From: Ascarosepion bandense
Taxonomy: Eukaryota; Mollusca; Cephalopoda; Sepiida; Sepiidae
Direction of reading: 5' to 3'
Length of the DNA: 64,000 nt
Assembly (NCBI GenBank): GCA_037127315.1
Contig: JBBBDQ010001028.1
Span: 930,001-994,000, forward strand
This document shows positions 24,421 to 34,600 of the stretch, one piece after another (position 1 is the stretch's first letter; the number at the start of each line of letters is the position of its first letter). The position numbers and the translations under genes were made by a program. The notes under the pieces were generated by a model. It searched no databases. It saw only the letters and a program-made list of their open reading frames with translations, and was not told the origin of the DNA.

Positions 24421-24809
24421 CAGTAATCTTTAAAATGTTGGAAAATATTCTCCGTAATCTAATTTTAGGAATGTTGACTTTAAATTTACTTATTTTTTGA
24501 TAATGTCGTGTATGGACGACCATACTTTCAAAAGTGGGCACGTTACATTTTTTTATATGCGTACAAAAATATAAATTATTTAAATAATCTTGGTTTAAAA
24601 TGATTTGTATTAAATTTTTCAATTTTTGATGAGTAAATATAGTATTCACTTACAAGCAATATCATCTAACCGGATGAAAGTAATCCAGAATTTTAAAAGA
24701 TTTATGTATGATCAATATTATAATTAATTTTTTTAAAAACATGTAAACAATTCTTGTTTATATTATTCATCGATTTTTTTATAAGACAATAGTGTTCTTA
24801 ATAAATTTT
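24421..24809. other. AT-rich intron stretch
   Basis: There is no coding pattern and no element recognised. The sequence grades into repeat X at its right end. Confidence 0.4.
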
Positions 24810-25330
24810 AGGTATAAAATCAATTAAAAACTTTTCTAATGAAATGATGTCATAGTTTTATTGCATTTTTGTTACGATTCAGAGCAGATTTACCGGAAAT
24901 TAGTAGTTTCTTAAGAATAAACTGATTAACATTCTCCAATGAGTCTCGCTTTTAACTAATAAAAATATTTCAGATGAAAACTTAATTTGCCGAAATTTCA
25001 TGAAATTAAGTGTATGTGTGTGTGTGTAAGGTAACATACAAAACATATTTTTACCAAGATCTTTTAAAAAATAATTTCAAAAATAATTTTATTCATTTGT
25101 GTTCTGAAAGCTGCATTAAAATCTAACAATTATTTGATTTTTGCAAGAATTTTCAGAACAATGTATTTTTCACCTGCAAAAAAAAAAAAAAAAAAAAGAC
25201 GTTAAAACACTCATCGTAAATATTACGTTAATCGTTAATACAAAAAAAAAGCAAAAATTATCTATAATTTTGAACGTGTTAGAAAGGATTAATGAAATTA
25301 ATGAAAAATACTTTGGTCTTTCCTCTTAAT
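24810..25330 (+). repeat. Repeat X, copy 2
   Basis: It has the same landmarks as the copy at 18030: CAGAGCAGATTTACCG, TTTACCAAGATC, ACAATTATTTGATTTTTGC, AACGTGTTAGAAAGGATTA and CTTTCCTCTTAAT. It contains an A19 run at about 25179-25197. A (CG/CA)n alternation (GCGCGCGCGCACACAC) follows at 25345-25387. Confidence 0.75.
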
Positions 25331-25518
25331 TTGAACACACACGCGCGTGAGCGGGCGCGCGCGCGCACACACACACACACACACACATATTTAGTGTATC
25401 GAGGCAGCAGATAATTTTCTTAATATATACTGTTAAATATAAGGACAATGAATGTTTATTATTTTAATTATGAGCCGTTCATGGTGGATGTTTTTATGTT
25501 AATGTCCTTGTAACCTCT

Positions 25519-25543
25519 CTGAAGATGGCCATGTGAGCCGAAA
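25519..25543 (+). other. Hammerhead-like core motif 1
   Basis: It reads CTGAAGA, then GGC-loop-GCC able to form stem II, then GAAA. CUGANGA...GAAA is the conserved catalytic core of hammerhead ribozymes, and this motif is common in Penelope-like element repeats. Stems I and III were not established, so activity is unknown. Confidence 0.4.
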
Positions 25544-25699
25544 GCTTAGAACCAACGTAATAAAAAATTATCCAAATGTTGGAGAATTTTTGTCTTTATT
25601 TTCAACTGAAATTAAAGCCAAAATACGATGTTTAGAACGGCTCATGATTAAACATAATAGACATTCATTGTCTCTTATATTTAACAGTATATGTTTAGA

Positions 25700-25840
25700 A
25701 AATTATCTACCGGCCTGAATATTTGAGGAATCTTGCCAGAAAAATGTGCGTACTCCAGTAGAATTCGAACTTGTGTCCCATATGAACAAACGTCATTTCT
25801 CAAATATTCAGGCCGGTAGATGTAAATAAATAAATATACT
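25700..25840. mobile_element. SINE family 1 tail pair, inverted (copies c and d)
   Basis: A minus-strand copy with B-box-like AGTTCGAATTCTAC (about 25761-25774) ends in CAAATATTCAGGCCGGTAGAT (shown here at 25707-25727 in reverse). A second tail with the same TATTCAGGCCGGTAGAT lies on the plus strand at 25800-25821, followed by (AAAT)n. The two tails face away from each other, as in the better preserved pair at 48890-49502. Confidence 0.6.
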
Positions 25841-26039
25841 CCTTAATAATAAAAACAGTGCATTTACTTTAATATGAATATCTATTAAAAATAACGTCTA
25901 AACATATAAATTCAAAATATGTCGGATTTAATCCATTTCTAAAAAAAATGTATTTTTTCACAAAAACAGAGCAGATATGTAGATTTCGAGAATCAGTAGA
26001 AATCTGTGTTCAAACGCACTATTCGAGCTTTCTGTGATC

Positions 26040-26250
26040 AGGAGGTCCTACGAGACCGAGCGGGCTAAAACACGTCAAATATAATGACAGTTTTCCCCTA
26101 GGGAATGCAGGTTCGAAGACGTATATTTTTCTAATATGATTTCTCGAATATTCAGGTCCGTAGATGTAAGATACTCGTTGAGTTCAGTGGATATCGGCTT
26201 GGAACGAGGAATCGGAGAGCCGAGTTTGAATTCTAGTTTATTTGATTAAA
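26040..26250 (+). mobile_element. Two tRNA-like SINE heads in a row
   Basis: The first has A-box-like GAGACCGAGCGGGCTAAAAC (26049-26068) and B-box-like TGCAGGTTCGAAGAC (26107-26121), followed by the family 1 tail ATATTCAGGTCCGTAGAT. The second has A-box-like GTTCAGTGGATATCGGC (about 26181) and B-box-like GCCGAGTTTGAATTCTAG, like the head of SINE family 2. They do not fold as intact tRNAs and are taken as SINE relics. Confidence 0.5.
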
Positions 26251-26469
26251 ATGAAAATGATGCAAGAATAGTAAAAAAAGAGAAATATAAAAGAAAAAAT
26301 ATCTACTCTGGAAATATGTCAGTAACTTTAGGCCACTCACAGCGATAACTTGTTTCGCAAGTCATGACGTATTTAAATACATATTATCCTTATAATATGT
26401 ATCCTTTTTAAATGAATGCCCAACAAAAATTACCTTTGAAAGAAGTTAACTTGACCAGGCAATATCTAT

Positions 26470-27360
26470 TTTCCATAATATTTTTTATGATCACTTCTAG
26501 GTACCTCCAATAAATTGTTAAAAAACAGCAAAGTAGGCTCCAAACTTAATAAAAACGAACATTTTCTAACAAAATGTTTATATTATTATTAAGAGGAAAG
26601 ATCAAATTAGTTTTTAATTTTTTTTAATTTTTTATTTTTTATAAAACTTTCTAAAACGTTCGAAATTATGGTAAAAAAAATCTTGTTTTGATTTTAGTTA
26701 ACGGGTAACCAAATCGTTATAAGAGTTTACAATGGAAAATGTAATATTACGTAACTCAGTTTTTTTCCGATGACAAACATTAATTTGGAAATTCTTATAA
26801 AAATCAAATAATTGTCGAATTTTATTGAAATTTTCAGGAATTATTAAAAAATGAATGAAACTATTATTTAAAACAAAAAAACTTGGAAAATTTTTTTTAC
26901 ATATATATGTAAATTCATGAAATTTTAAGAAATTGAATTTTGTTGAGAAAATTGGTTTTATTTATTAAACGCATTAGGGGATGTAAATCATCAACTATTT
27001 TTTCAAACATTTGGCCTTTATTTCCGAAAATCTGATCTTAATAGTAAAATAAAAAATGCAATAAAATTATGACATTATTTAAATTGATTAGCTTTAATAA
27101 ATAATATATATTAAGAAAAAGATTTTTCAATTAACAGTGAAATTTTAAAAATTGTTTTCATCTTTTTAATTATAATAATTGATAAAGTTTCAAAAATATT
27201 TTTGAAATACTTCAATGATTTGTTAGTGTTAGTTATTAAGTTATTGCTTGAAGACTATATTTACAAGTCGAAAATTAAAAAGTGTATTTGAAGCTCTTTT
27301 TTTTGTTTGTTAATTTCTATGTGTACGTTAAAAGGTCGTGTGTTTCTCCTTACAGAAAAA
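26470..27360 (-). repeat. Repeat X, copy 3 (reversed), joined to repeat Y
   Basis: 26560-27090 is the reverse of the copy at 18030-18640 (CTTAATAGTAAAATAAAAAA, GGTAACCAAATCGTTA, ATTACGTAACTCAG). The right part, 27120-27360 (AAAGTTTCAAAAATATTTTT, TTATTAAGTTATTGCTTGAA, GACTATATTTAC), is shared with 54480-54790 and 56400-56660. This copy shows X and Y may be two parts of one non-coding element of about 0.9 kb or more. Confidence 0.65.
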
Positions 27361-28400
27361 AAATTCGGAAAATTATGTTACTTGTGATCACCATAGACAC
27401 TTAGTTTATCTCGCATCTGGTTGTCGTCACATGTCAAATCATAGGGGAAAGGTCAGAAAGATCAACATTCCGTAATTAAGAAATAGTTTAAGTCCAAATT
27501 TCATGCTATAAATGAGTAATACTTGTGTAAATCATATTAATTTAACATTAAATTTGCTAATTTTTCAAAAATAACGTATCACAGATGTATATTTATTTTT
27601 GCAATATATTTAAAACCGAGAATTATATTTGTCAATCGCTGAAAAAATGTTCGAAAAATTTTTTAAAAATTTTAATTCACAAAATTTTCGATTTCAATCA
27701 ATATAATTTCTGTTTGAAATACACCAGAATATTTTGCTTACTGGAAATGGTAAATTTTATCAATTAGCTTTCAATTAAAAATAAAATAAGTTTCAAGAAA
27801 ACTTTTTATTTTTAAAAATTCAATTTAAAAGTTAGTTGTCGAAAAAAAAGTGGAGGTACCTATTTCAAATTTATAACGCTCGAAAATGTTAAAATTTTTA
27901 GTCGTTAGGTACATAATCATGGTCATGTTATATTCCTAATTTCGGGGAAATTAGGATTTATATGTATATAAATTCACACCGATAACTTCTCGTCCTTATA
28001 CTGAAGTAAACAAAATATACATGCATTTTTTACACAATATGAACAGATATTGAATTTCTTTAATCGTGATAGAAATCGCTAAATTGAATGAGTGAGCGGG
28101 TGAGAGAGAAACATATATATATAATAAATTATATTTTAGAACATGCCCAAACTACTGGCATTGTTTCCTCGTTATTTCGTCGCAGCAATTAACAAAATAA
28201 GCATAAAAAACTATACAATTACAAGATACTTGTCAATATGTACACACCATATTAGCTTTTGAAAACAGAATTAAAAATACTATGAAGAATTAATTAGCTG
28301 ATATGCTTCATTTGTGAAACAGAGGCGATACTGTGAATCGGTAAGTTACTGATTGAAGACATTCAGTAAAGGCAAATTCGATTTTAATGAAAATACTTGC
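27361..28400. other. Intron 6, left-hand AT-rich part
   Basis: I see no gene or recognisable element. The 60-residue open frame at 27585-27767 is AT-rich chance coding. Confidence 0.5.
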
Positions 28401-28508
28401 CTCATAAATGAAGTAGAGAATAACAGAAATTGAGATCCATTCTCGGCCGTGCATTCCAGCATCGATGAGGATGATTAACTTTTGGTAGCGTTTTTTGGGG
28501 GCGGATAA
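28401..28508 (-). CDS. Carboxypeptidase exon 6: HxxE zinc motif, GC donor
   Basis: The exon has 36 codons, phase 0 at both ends, after TTTTCAG. It contains LIILIDAGMHGREWISIS, which holds the first zinc ligands (His and Glu of HxxE) and the Arg between them. It ends TAT GAG before GCAAGT, a textbook GC-AG donor (AG|GCAAGT type); no in-frame GT donor exists close by. Confidence 0.95.
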
Positions 28509-28654
28509 CTGAAAAGACATGAAAACTTAATCGAGAGTTTTCGTCCGAAACGAATTTGTAAATTTATGATACGTGTTTTACATGAAATTGCTAATTTTAA
28601 GCTTCACGCTTTAATTGTTTCACAAAACAAATAATATTTTTAAATTGATCTTCT

Positions 28655-29712
28655 TCTATGTGCCGTGTTCCTTCAGAACGTAGGCGATTATGACCTTCCA
28701 TATCTCCCTGTCTCTTGTAGCTCTTAACACCCTTTCTCTTATCTCTCCCAAACCCATTTGCTCAAGCCCATCAAGTATATTATGCGTTGCTTCCCCCTCT
28801 CTCTCTCTATCAGCCCTGTGAATATCAGATTCTCCAAGCCCTCCTCCCAGACACTTCAGCTGTATCTTCTTGATTTTAAGTACCAGTTTTCTTTATGTTT
28901 TCATCCTCCACAAAACCTTGTCGTTGCACACATGTTCGTTTCATGATATCCTTAGCATCCTGTAGTATCTTCTTCATCTTTGGGGAGATTGTTCATCATT
29001 CACAGCGATATTGAAAAACAGACATTACATAACAATCCAGTACTTTCTTTTTTGTTTCCAACAAAATTTTTCTATCTCTCTATTTCCTATCTTCTCGAAT
29101 CTATCAATAGCTATGCTAATTCTCTTTCAAATCTCCGTGACACACTTTCTGTCTCCTGTTAAAACACTTCCCAGATATTTAAATTTCTGTTCCTGATTGA
29201 TTTTAGTATCTCCGGCCTGGAGTTGGCATTTTGGGCTCTTCTTTTTACTGATGACCATGCATTCAGTTTTCTTGTAGTCCTTCTTTTCCGCTTTCTTTAA
29301 CTACTTCCTGTAGGAGGTCTTTATTTTTTCCGTGTCAGCTAGCAGCACTGTATAATCTAAGTATCTCCTATTGTCCAGATTGCGGCCGCCAATGACGAAT
29401 CCTGACAGAATCTCAGAATTGCCTCGCTGTGCAGGTTGAATAGGGGAGAAGACATAGCCTTGTTTTACACCTTTTTTTTTTTTATATATCTTTGTATATT
29501 TGCTGAACTGATTTCCTGTCCGCATGCGGGCAGTTTGCTGCCAGTACAAGTTCTTGATTATTCTAATCTCTTTCTCGAATATGTCAAGGTTGCCGAGGAT
29601 CACTATCGAGTCTTTGTGGCGTGGTTTGTCGTATGTCTTTGCGTAATTTATGAAACATAGGTACACGTACTTTTGCATTTGTTTTATCATTTTTAGTAAC
29701 ATTCTGGGCATA
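28655..29712 (-). pseudogene. RTE-like LINE relic (reverse transcriptase 3' half)
   Basis: On the minus strand from 29711 there are QKYVYLCFINYAKTYDK (normally YAKAFDK), RIIKNLYWQQTARMR, GVKQGYVFSPI (normally GVRQGC.LSP), GFVIGGRNL and RRYLDYTVLLADT (normally RYADDTVLLA). Further on, KTECMVISKK and KYLGS-like blocks can be followed in other frames to about 28660. The set matches RTE-type endonuclease/reverse transcriptases. The catalytic Asp pair is broken (LDY), so it is dead. It sits in intron 5 in gene orientation. Confidence 0.75.
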
Positions 29713-30930
29713 AATATTAATTATATTAATATATTTATTGTGAATTTACTCATCAGTTAATTTTCTTTAATATTTCTAGACAATAATGGAAAGTCTTTTT
29801 TCAAACGAAGATTTTGATTATGACTATTTAAAATATTGAAAGCTATGGTGTAAAATATATCAGAACTATTTACAAATTTCAGTGTATCTCTTAGAATTAT
29901 TTCCTATTATTTGAAGGTTTGTCAAGAAAATAAATAGCTTTTATTTGAATGATATGAACAAAAATATCAAATGTATGACGTTCAAAAGTATAACATTTAT
30001 TCTTGCCACTTTTGTGAGATGGGATGAAAATAAGTTTGGTATAATAACTGGGAATTATTTATATATTGACGGGATGCGTATGAGAAACTCAAACATTAAC
30101 CTAAACCGCATTTTTATGAGGATATTATGATGATCTTTTGGTAGAAGATAATTCAAAATATGGCGAAGTACTGAAAAGTTTCTGACTCGAAATCTGATCA
30201 AATGAGAAGAACTTCTTGGTCAAACTGAGAGTCTTTCAGCATCCGTTTGTAATAGCATCTTTTGCTTCCATATTACAAAATAAATTGTAGCAAAGATTGA
30301 ATCAGTTTTATTAAAAAATGTGAATAAATGTGAACCCGACATTTTTGTACTATTTTGCCTATTCACGAGATCCTTCTGTTGTATTCCACCTATTCAGTCG
30401 TCTAATTCTAATCTGCCTATTCACCCAACACAATTTCTATGGATTAACTTTGTTTTAATCATTTAAACTATTTCTTACAGACAAGAACTTTCCATACCGA
30501 ATTAGATCGAAAGAGATTTAAATGAATTTGTCTTTTTGAATGAAGAAGGAATTAATGAGTTGCTGTCAAAGTAAAAAATATGTACAAAGATAAAATAGTT
30601 TGATTGAATAAGCACTATTTTGACAATGTTGACTGATTGATCTGTTTTTAATTGGTTATTTAATTGATTATCTAAGGCAGAAAAGACTGTAGGAGGTTAT
30701 TTATAGTATCTGGTGTTCCAAAGCGGAACTCAATTTAAATACTGAGCAGGTTCGACGCAGCTTTACTTTGCTGATCGAACGGAGATCGGTGTTTTTAATG
30801 TGTTTAATCTGTTTAACGTAAGCTGTTTTATAATGAGTTGTTTTCAAATTAAATAATTCGTCAATTTCAAAGTTAACAGCTTAATAACAGTGAGTTATTA
30901 ATAGAAAGAAAAGTTATTTTTCTTACTTAC
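29713..30930. other. Intron 5 remainder
   Basis: This is AT-rich DNA with no element or gene that I can support. Confidence 0.5.
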
Positions 30931-31032
30931 CCGTAACATTTTGATATCACGTCCCTCTGAAGAACGACCAATGCTAAAGATGTTACACAGAGCCTTAGAC
31001 TCTGAGCATACTGAATCCAAAAATGCATAAAT
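30931..31032 (-). CDS. Carboxypeptidase exon 5: start of catalytic domain
   Basis: The exon has 34 codons between CTCACAG and GTAAGT, phase 0 at both ends. It reads IYAFLDSVCSESKALCNI and then FSIGRSSEGRDIKMLR. The IGRSxEGRxI block is the standard early motif of M14 catalytic domains. Two cysteines lie in the first helix region. Confidence 0.9.
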
Positions 31033-31689
31033 CTGTGAGTAGACAATAATAAGAATTTGGCACTAATTTGAACACCAGAAGAAAGATCGGAAAAATCAAC
31101 TAAAAATAGAAATTAATGATGCTAAGAAACGTTCATCTATAGAGAATTTCGGAGACAAAACATGGAATACTTATATAAGTACACACTGCCTTATTTTCAG
31201 TGTTCTTTATAAAATATTAATGTATTTAAAAACATAACATTTGGATGTTGAAGTAATCAAATTGTTGAGGAAGTAAACTAAAGTAATTGTAATTTTCAGT
31301 CTTCAGTTAAAAGTCATCAAAAAAGAAAAGTTCTTGTAGATAGAATGACAAACTTGCGATGCAAGCATAACGCAAATCATTTTACAATTGTCCAAACAAA
31401 AAAAATGATTAATATGCATTTAAGAGGCCCCACTCAAGATGACAATGTCTTAAAAATGTTTTGTTAGTTGTTTCTCATAAAAAAAACAAGATGGAAAAGG
31501 TATGTTTTTTGTTTGATACGACTAAATTGTCAATAAAAATAAGTGCATTTGCCACGATTAGAATGGAGAAAAGAAAGTGATATCTGTCTGATTGGCTATA
31601 TCGAATATTGGTAAGAAAAAAGCAAAGATTTTAATTTCACACACACAAACATGGCGATAAAAACAAATAAGATCGATTTATTTTATGCT
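31033..31689. other. Intron 4, part next to exon 5
   Basis: This stretch is AT-rich non-coding sequence. I see no element or gene in it apart from short A and T runs. Confidence 0.6.
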
Positions 31690-34600
31690 TATATGATCAA
31701 AAAGAGGTAACCAAGACAGAGTAAATATAGAATTAGCCTTACTTGTTTGGTTGACTGATAGAAATATAAGTTGAAGTGGTTGGAAGATCAAAAAGATGTA
31801 CCCAAGACAGAGAAAATATAGAATTAGCCTTACTTGTTTAGTTGACTGATAGGAATATACGTTGAAGTGGTTGGAAGATCAAAAAGAGGTACCCAAGACA
31901 GAGAAAATATAGAATTAGCCTTACTTGTTTGGTTGACTGATAGGAATATAAGTTGAAGTGGTTGGAAGATCAAAAAGAGGTACCCAAGACAGAGAAAATA
32001 TAGAATTAGCCTTACTTGTTTGGTTGACTGATAGGAATATAAGTTGAAGTGGTTGGAAGATCAAAAAGAGGTACCCAAGACAGAGAAAATATAGAATTAG
32101 CCTTACTTGTTTGGTTGACTGATAGGAATATACGTTGAAGTGGTTGGAAGATCAAAAAGAGGTACCCAAGACAGAGAAAATATAGAATTAGCCTTACTTG
32201 TTTGGTTGACTGATAGGAATATACGTTGAAGTGGTTGGAAGATCAAAAAGAGGTACCCAAGACAGAGAAAATATAGAATTAGCCTTACTTGTTTGGTTGA
32301 CTGATAGGAATATAAGTTGAAGTGGTTGGAAGATCAAAAAGAGGTACCCAAGACAGAGAAAATATAGAATTAGCCTTACTTGTTTGGTTGACTGATAGGA
32401 ATATAAGTTGAAGTGGTTGGAAGATCAAAAAGAGGTACCCAAGACAGAGAAAATATAGAATTAGCCTTACTTGTTTGGTTGACTGATAGGAATATAAGTT
32501 GAAGTGGTTGGAAGATCAAAAAGAGGTACCCAAGACAGAAAATATAGAATTAGCCTTAGTTGTTTGGTTGACTGATAGGAATATAATTTGAAGTGGTTGG
32601 AAGATCAAAAAGAGGTACCCAAGACAGAGAAAATATAGAATTAGCCTTACTTGTTTGGTTGACTGATAGGAATATACGTTGAAGTGGTTGGAAGATCAAA
32701 AAGAGGTACCCAAGACAGAGAAAATATAGAATTAGCCTTACTTGTTTGGTTGACTGATAGGAATATAAGTTGAAGTGGTTGGAAGATCAAAAAGAGGTAC
32801 CCAAGACAGAGAAAATATAGAATTAGCCTTACTTGTTTGGTTGACTGATAGGAATATACGTTAAAGTGGTTGGAAGATCAAAAAGAGGTACCCAAGACAG
32901 AGAAAATATAGAATTAGCCTTACTTGTTTGGTTGACTGATAGGAATAGAAGTTGAAGTGGTTGGAAGATCAAAAAGAGGTACCCAAGACAGAGAAAATAT
33001 AGAATTAGCCTTACTTGTTTGGTTGACTGATAGGAATATAAGTTGAAGTGGTTGGAAGATCAAAAAGAGGTACCCAAGACAGAGAAAATATAGAATTAGC
33101 CTTACTTGTTTGGTTGACTGATAGGAATATACGTTGAAGTGGTTGGAAGATCAAAAAGAGGTACCCAAGACAGAGAAAATATAGAATTAGCCTTACTTGT
33201 TTGGTTGACTGATAGGAATGTAAGTTGAAGTGGTTGGAAGATCAAAAAGAGGTACCCAAGACAGAGAAAATATAGAATTAGCCTTACTTGTTTGGTTGAC
33301 TGATAGGAATATACGTTGAAGTGGTTGGAAGATCAAAAAGAGGTACCGAAGACAGAGAAAATATAGAATTAGCCTTACTTGTTTGGTTGACTGATAGGAA
33401 TATACGTTGAAGTGGTTGGAAGATCAAAAAGAGGTACCCAAGACAGAGAAAATATAGAATTAGCCTTACTTGTTTGGTTGACTGAGAGGAATATAGATTG
33501 AAGTGGTTGGAAGATCAAGAATTACCCAAGACATCGAAAAATATAGAATTAGCCTTACTTGTTTAGTTGACTGATAGGAATATAGTTGAAGTGGTTGGAA
33601 GATCAAAAGAGGTACCCAAGACAGAGAAAATATAGAATTAGCCTTACTGTTTGGTTGACTGATAGGAATATACGTTGAAGTGGTTGGAAGATCCAAAGAG
33701 GTACCCAAGACGAAGATATAGAATTAGCCTTACTTGTTTGGTTGACTGATAGAGATATCGTTGAAAGTGGTTGGAAGATCAAAAAGAGGTACAAGACAGA
33801 GAAAATATAGAATTAGCCTTACTTGTTTGGTTGACTGATAGGAATATAAATTGAAGTAGTTGGAAGATCAAAAAGAGGTACCCAAGACTCGAGAAAATAT
33901 AGAATTAGCCTTACTTGTTTGGTTGACTTATTGAATATAAGTTGAAAGTGGTTGGAAGATCAAAAGTACCCAAGACGGAGAAAAATATAAATTAAGCTGC
34001 GGTTGACTGATAGGAATATAAGTTGAAGTGGATTTGGAAGATCAAAAGAAGTTACCCAAGACAGAGAAAATAGAATTCCTTAGTTGTTTGGTTGACTGAT
34101 AGGAATATAATTTGAAGTGGTTGGAGAGAATCAAAGAAGGTACCCAAGACAGAGAAAATATAGAATTAGCCTTAACATTTGACGACTGATACGAATATAC
34201 GTTGAAGTGGTTGAAGATCAAAAAGAGGAAATTTTGAACCAGAAAAATATAAAATTAGCCTTACTTGTTTGGTTGACTGATAGGAATATAAGTTGAAGTG
34301 ATTTGAAGATCAAAAAGAGGTACCCAGACAGAAAAATATAGAATTAACCTTGCTTGTTGACTGATAGGAATATACGTGAAGTGGTTGGAAGATCAAAAGA
34401 GGTACCCAAGACAGAGAAAATGCAAATTAACTTACTTGTTTGGTTGACTGATAGGAATATACGTTGAAGTGGTTGGAAGATCAAAAAAGGGTACCCAAGA
34501 CGAAAAATATAGAATTAGCCTTACTTGGCGGTTGACTGATAGGAATATAGAAAGTTGAAAAATGGTTGGAAGATCAAAGAATTACCCAAGACGAAGCATA

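Noticed and set aside
29436..29660. Plus-strand 74-residue gene
   Set aside because: It is a shadow of the RTE-like relic on the minus strand.
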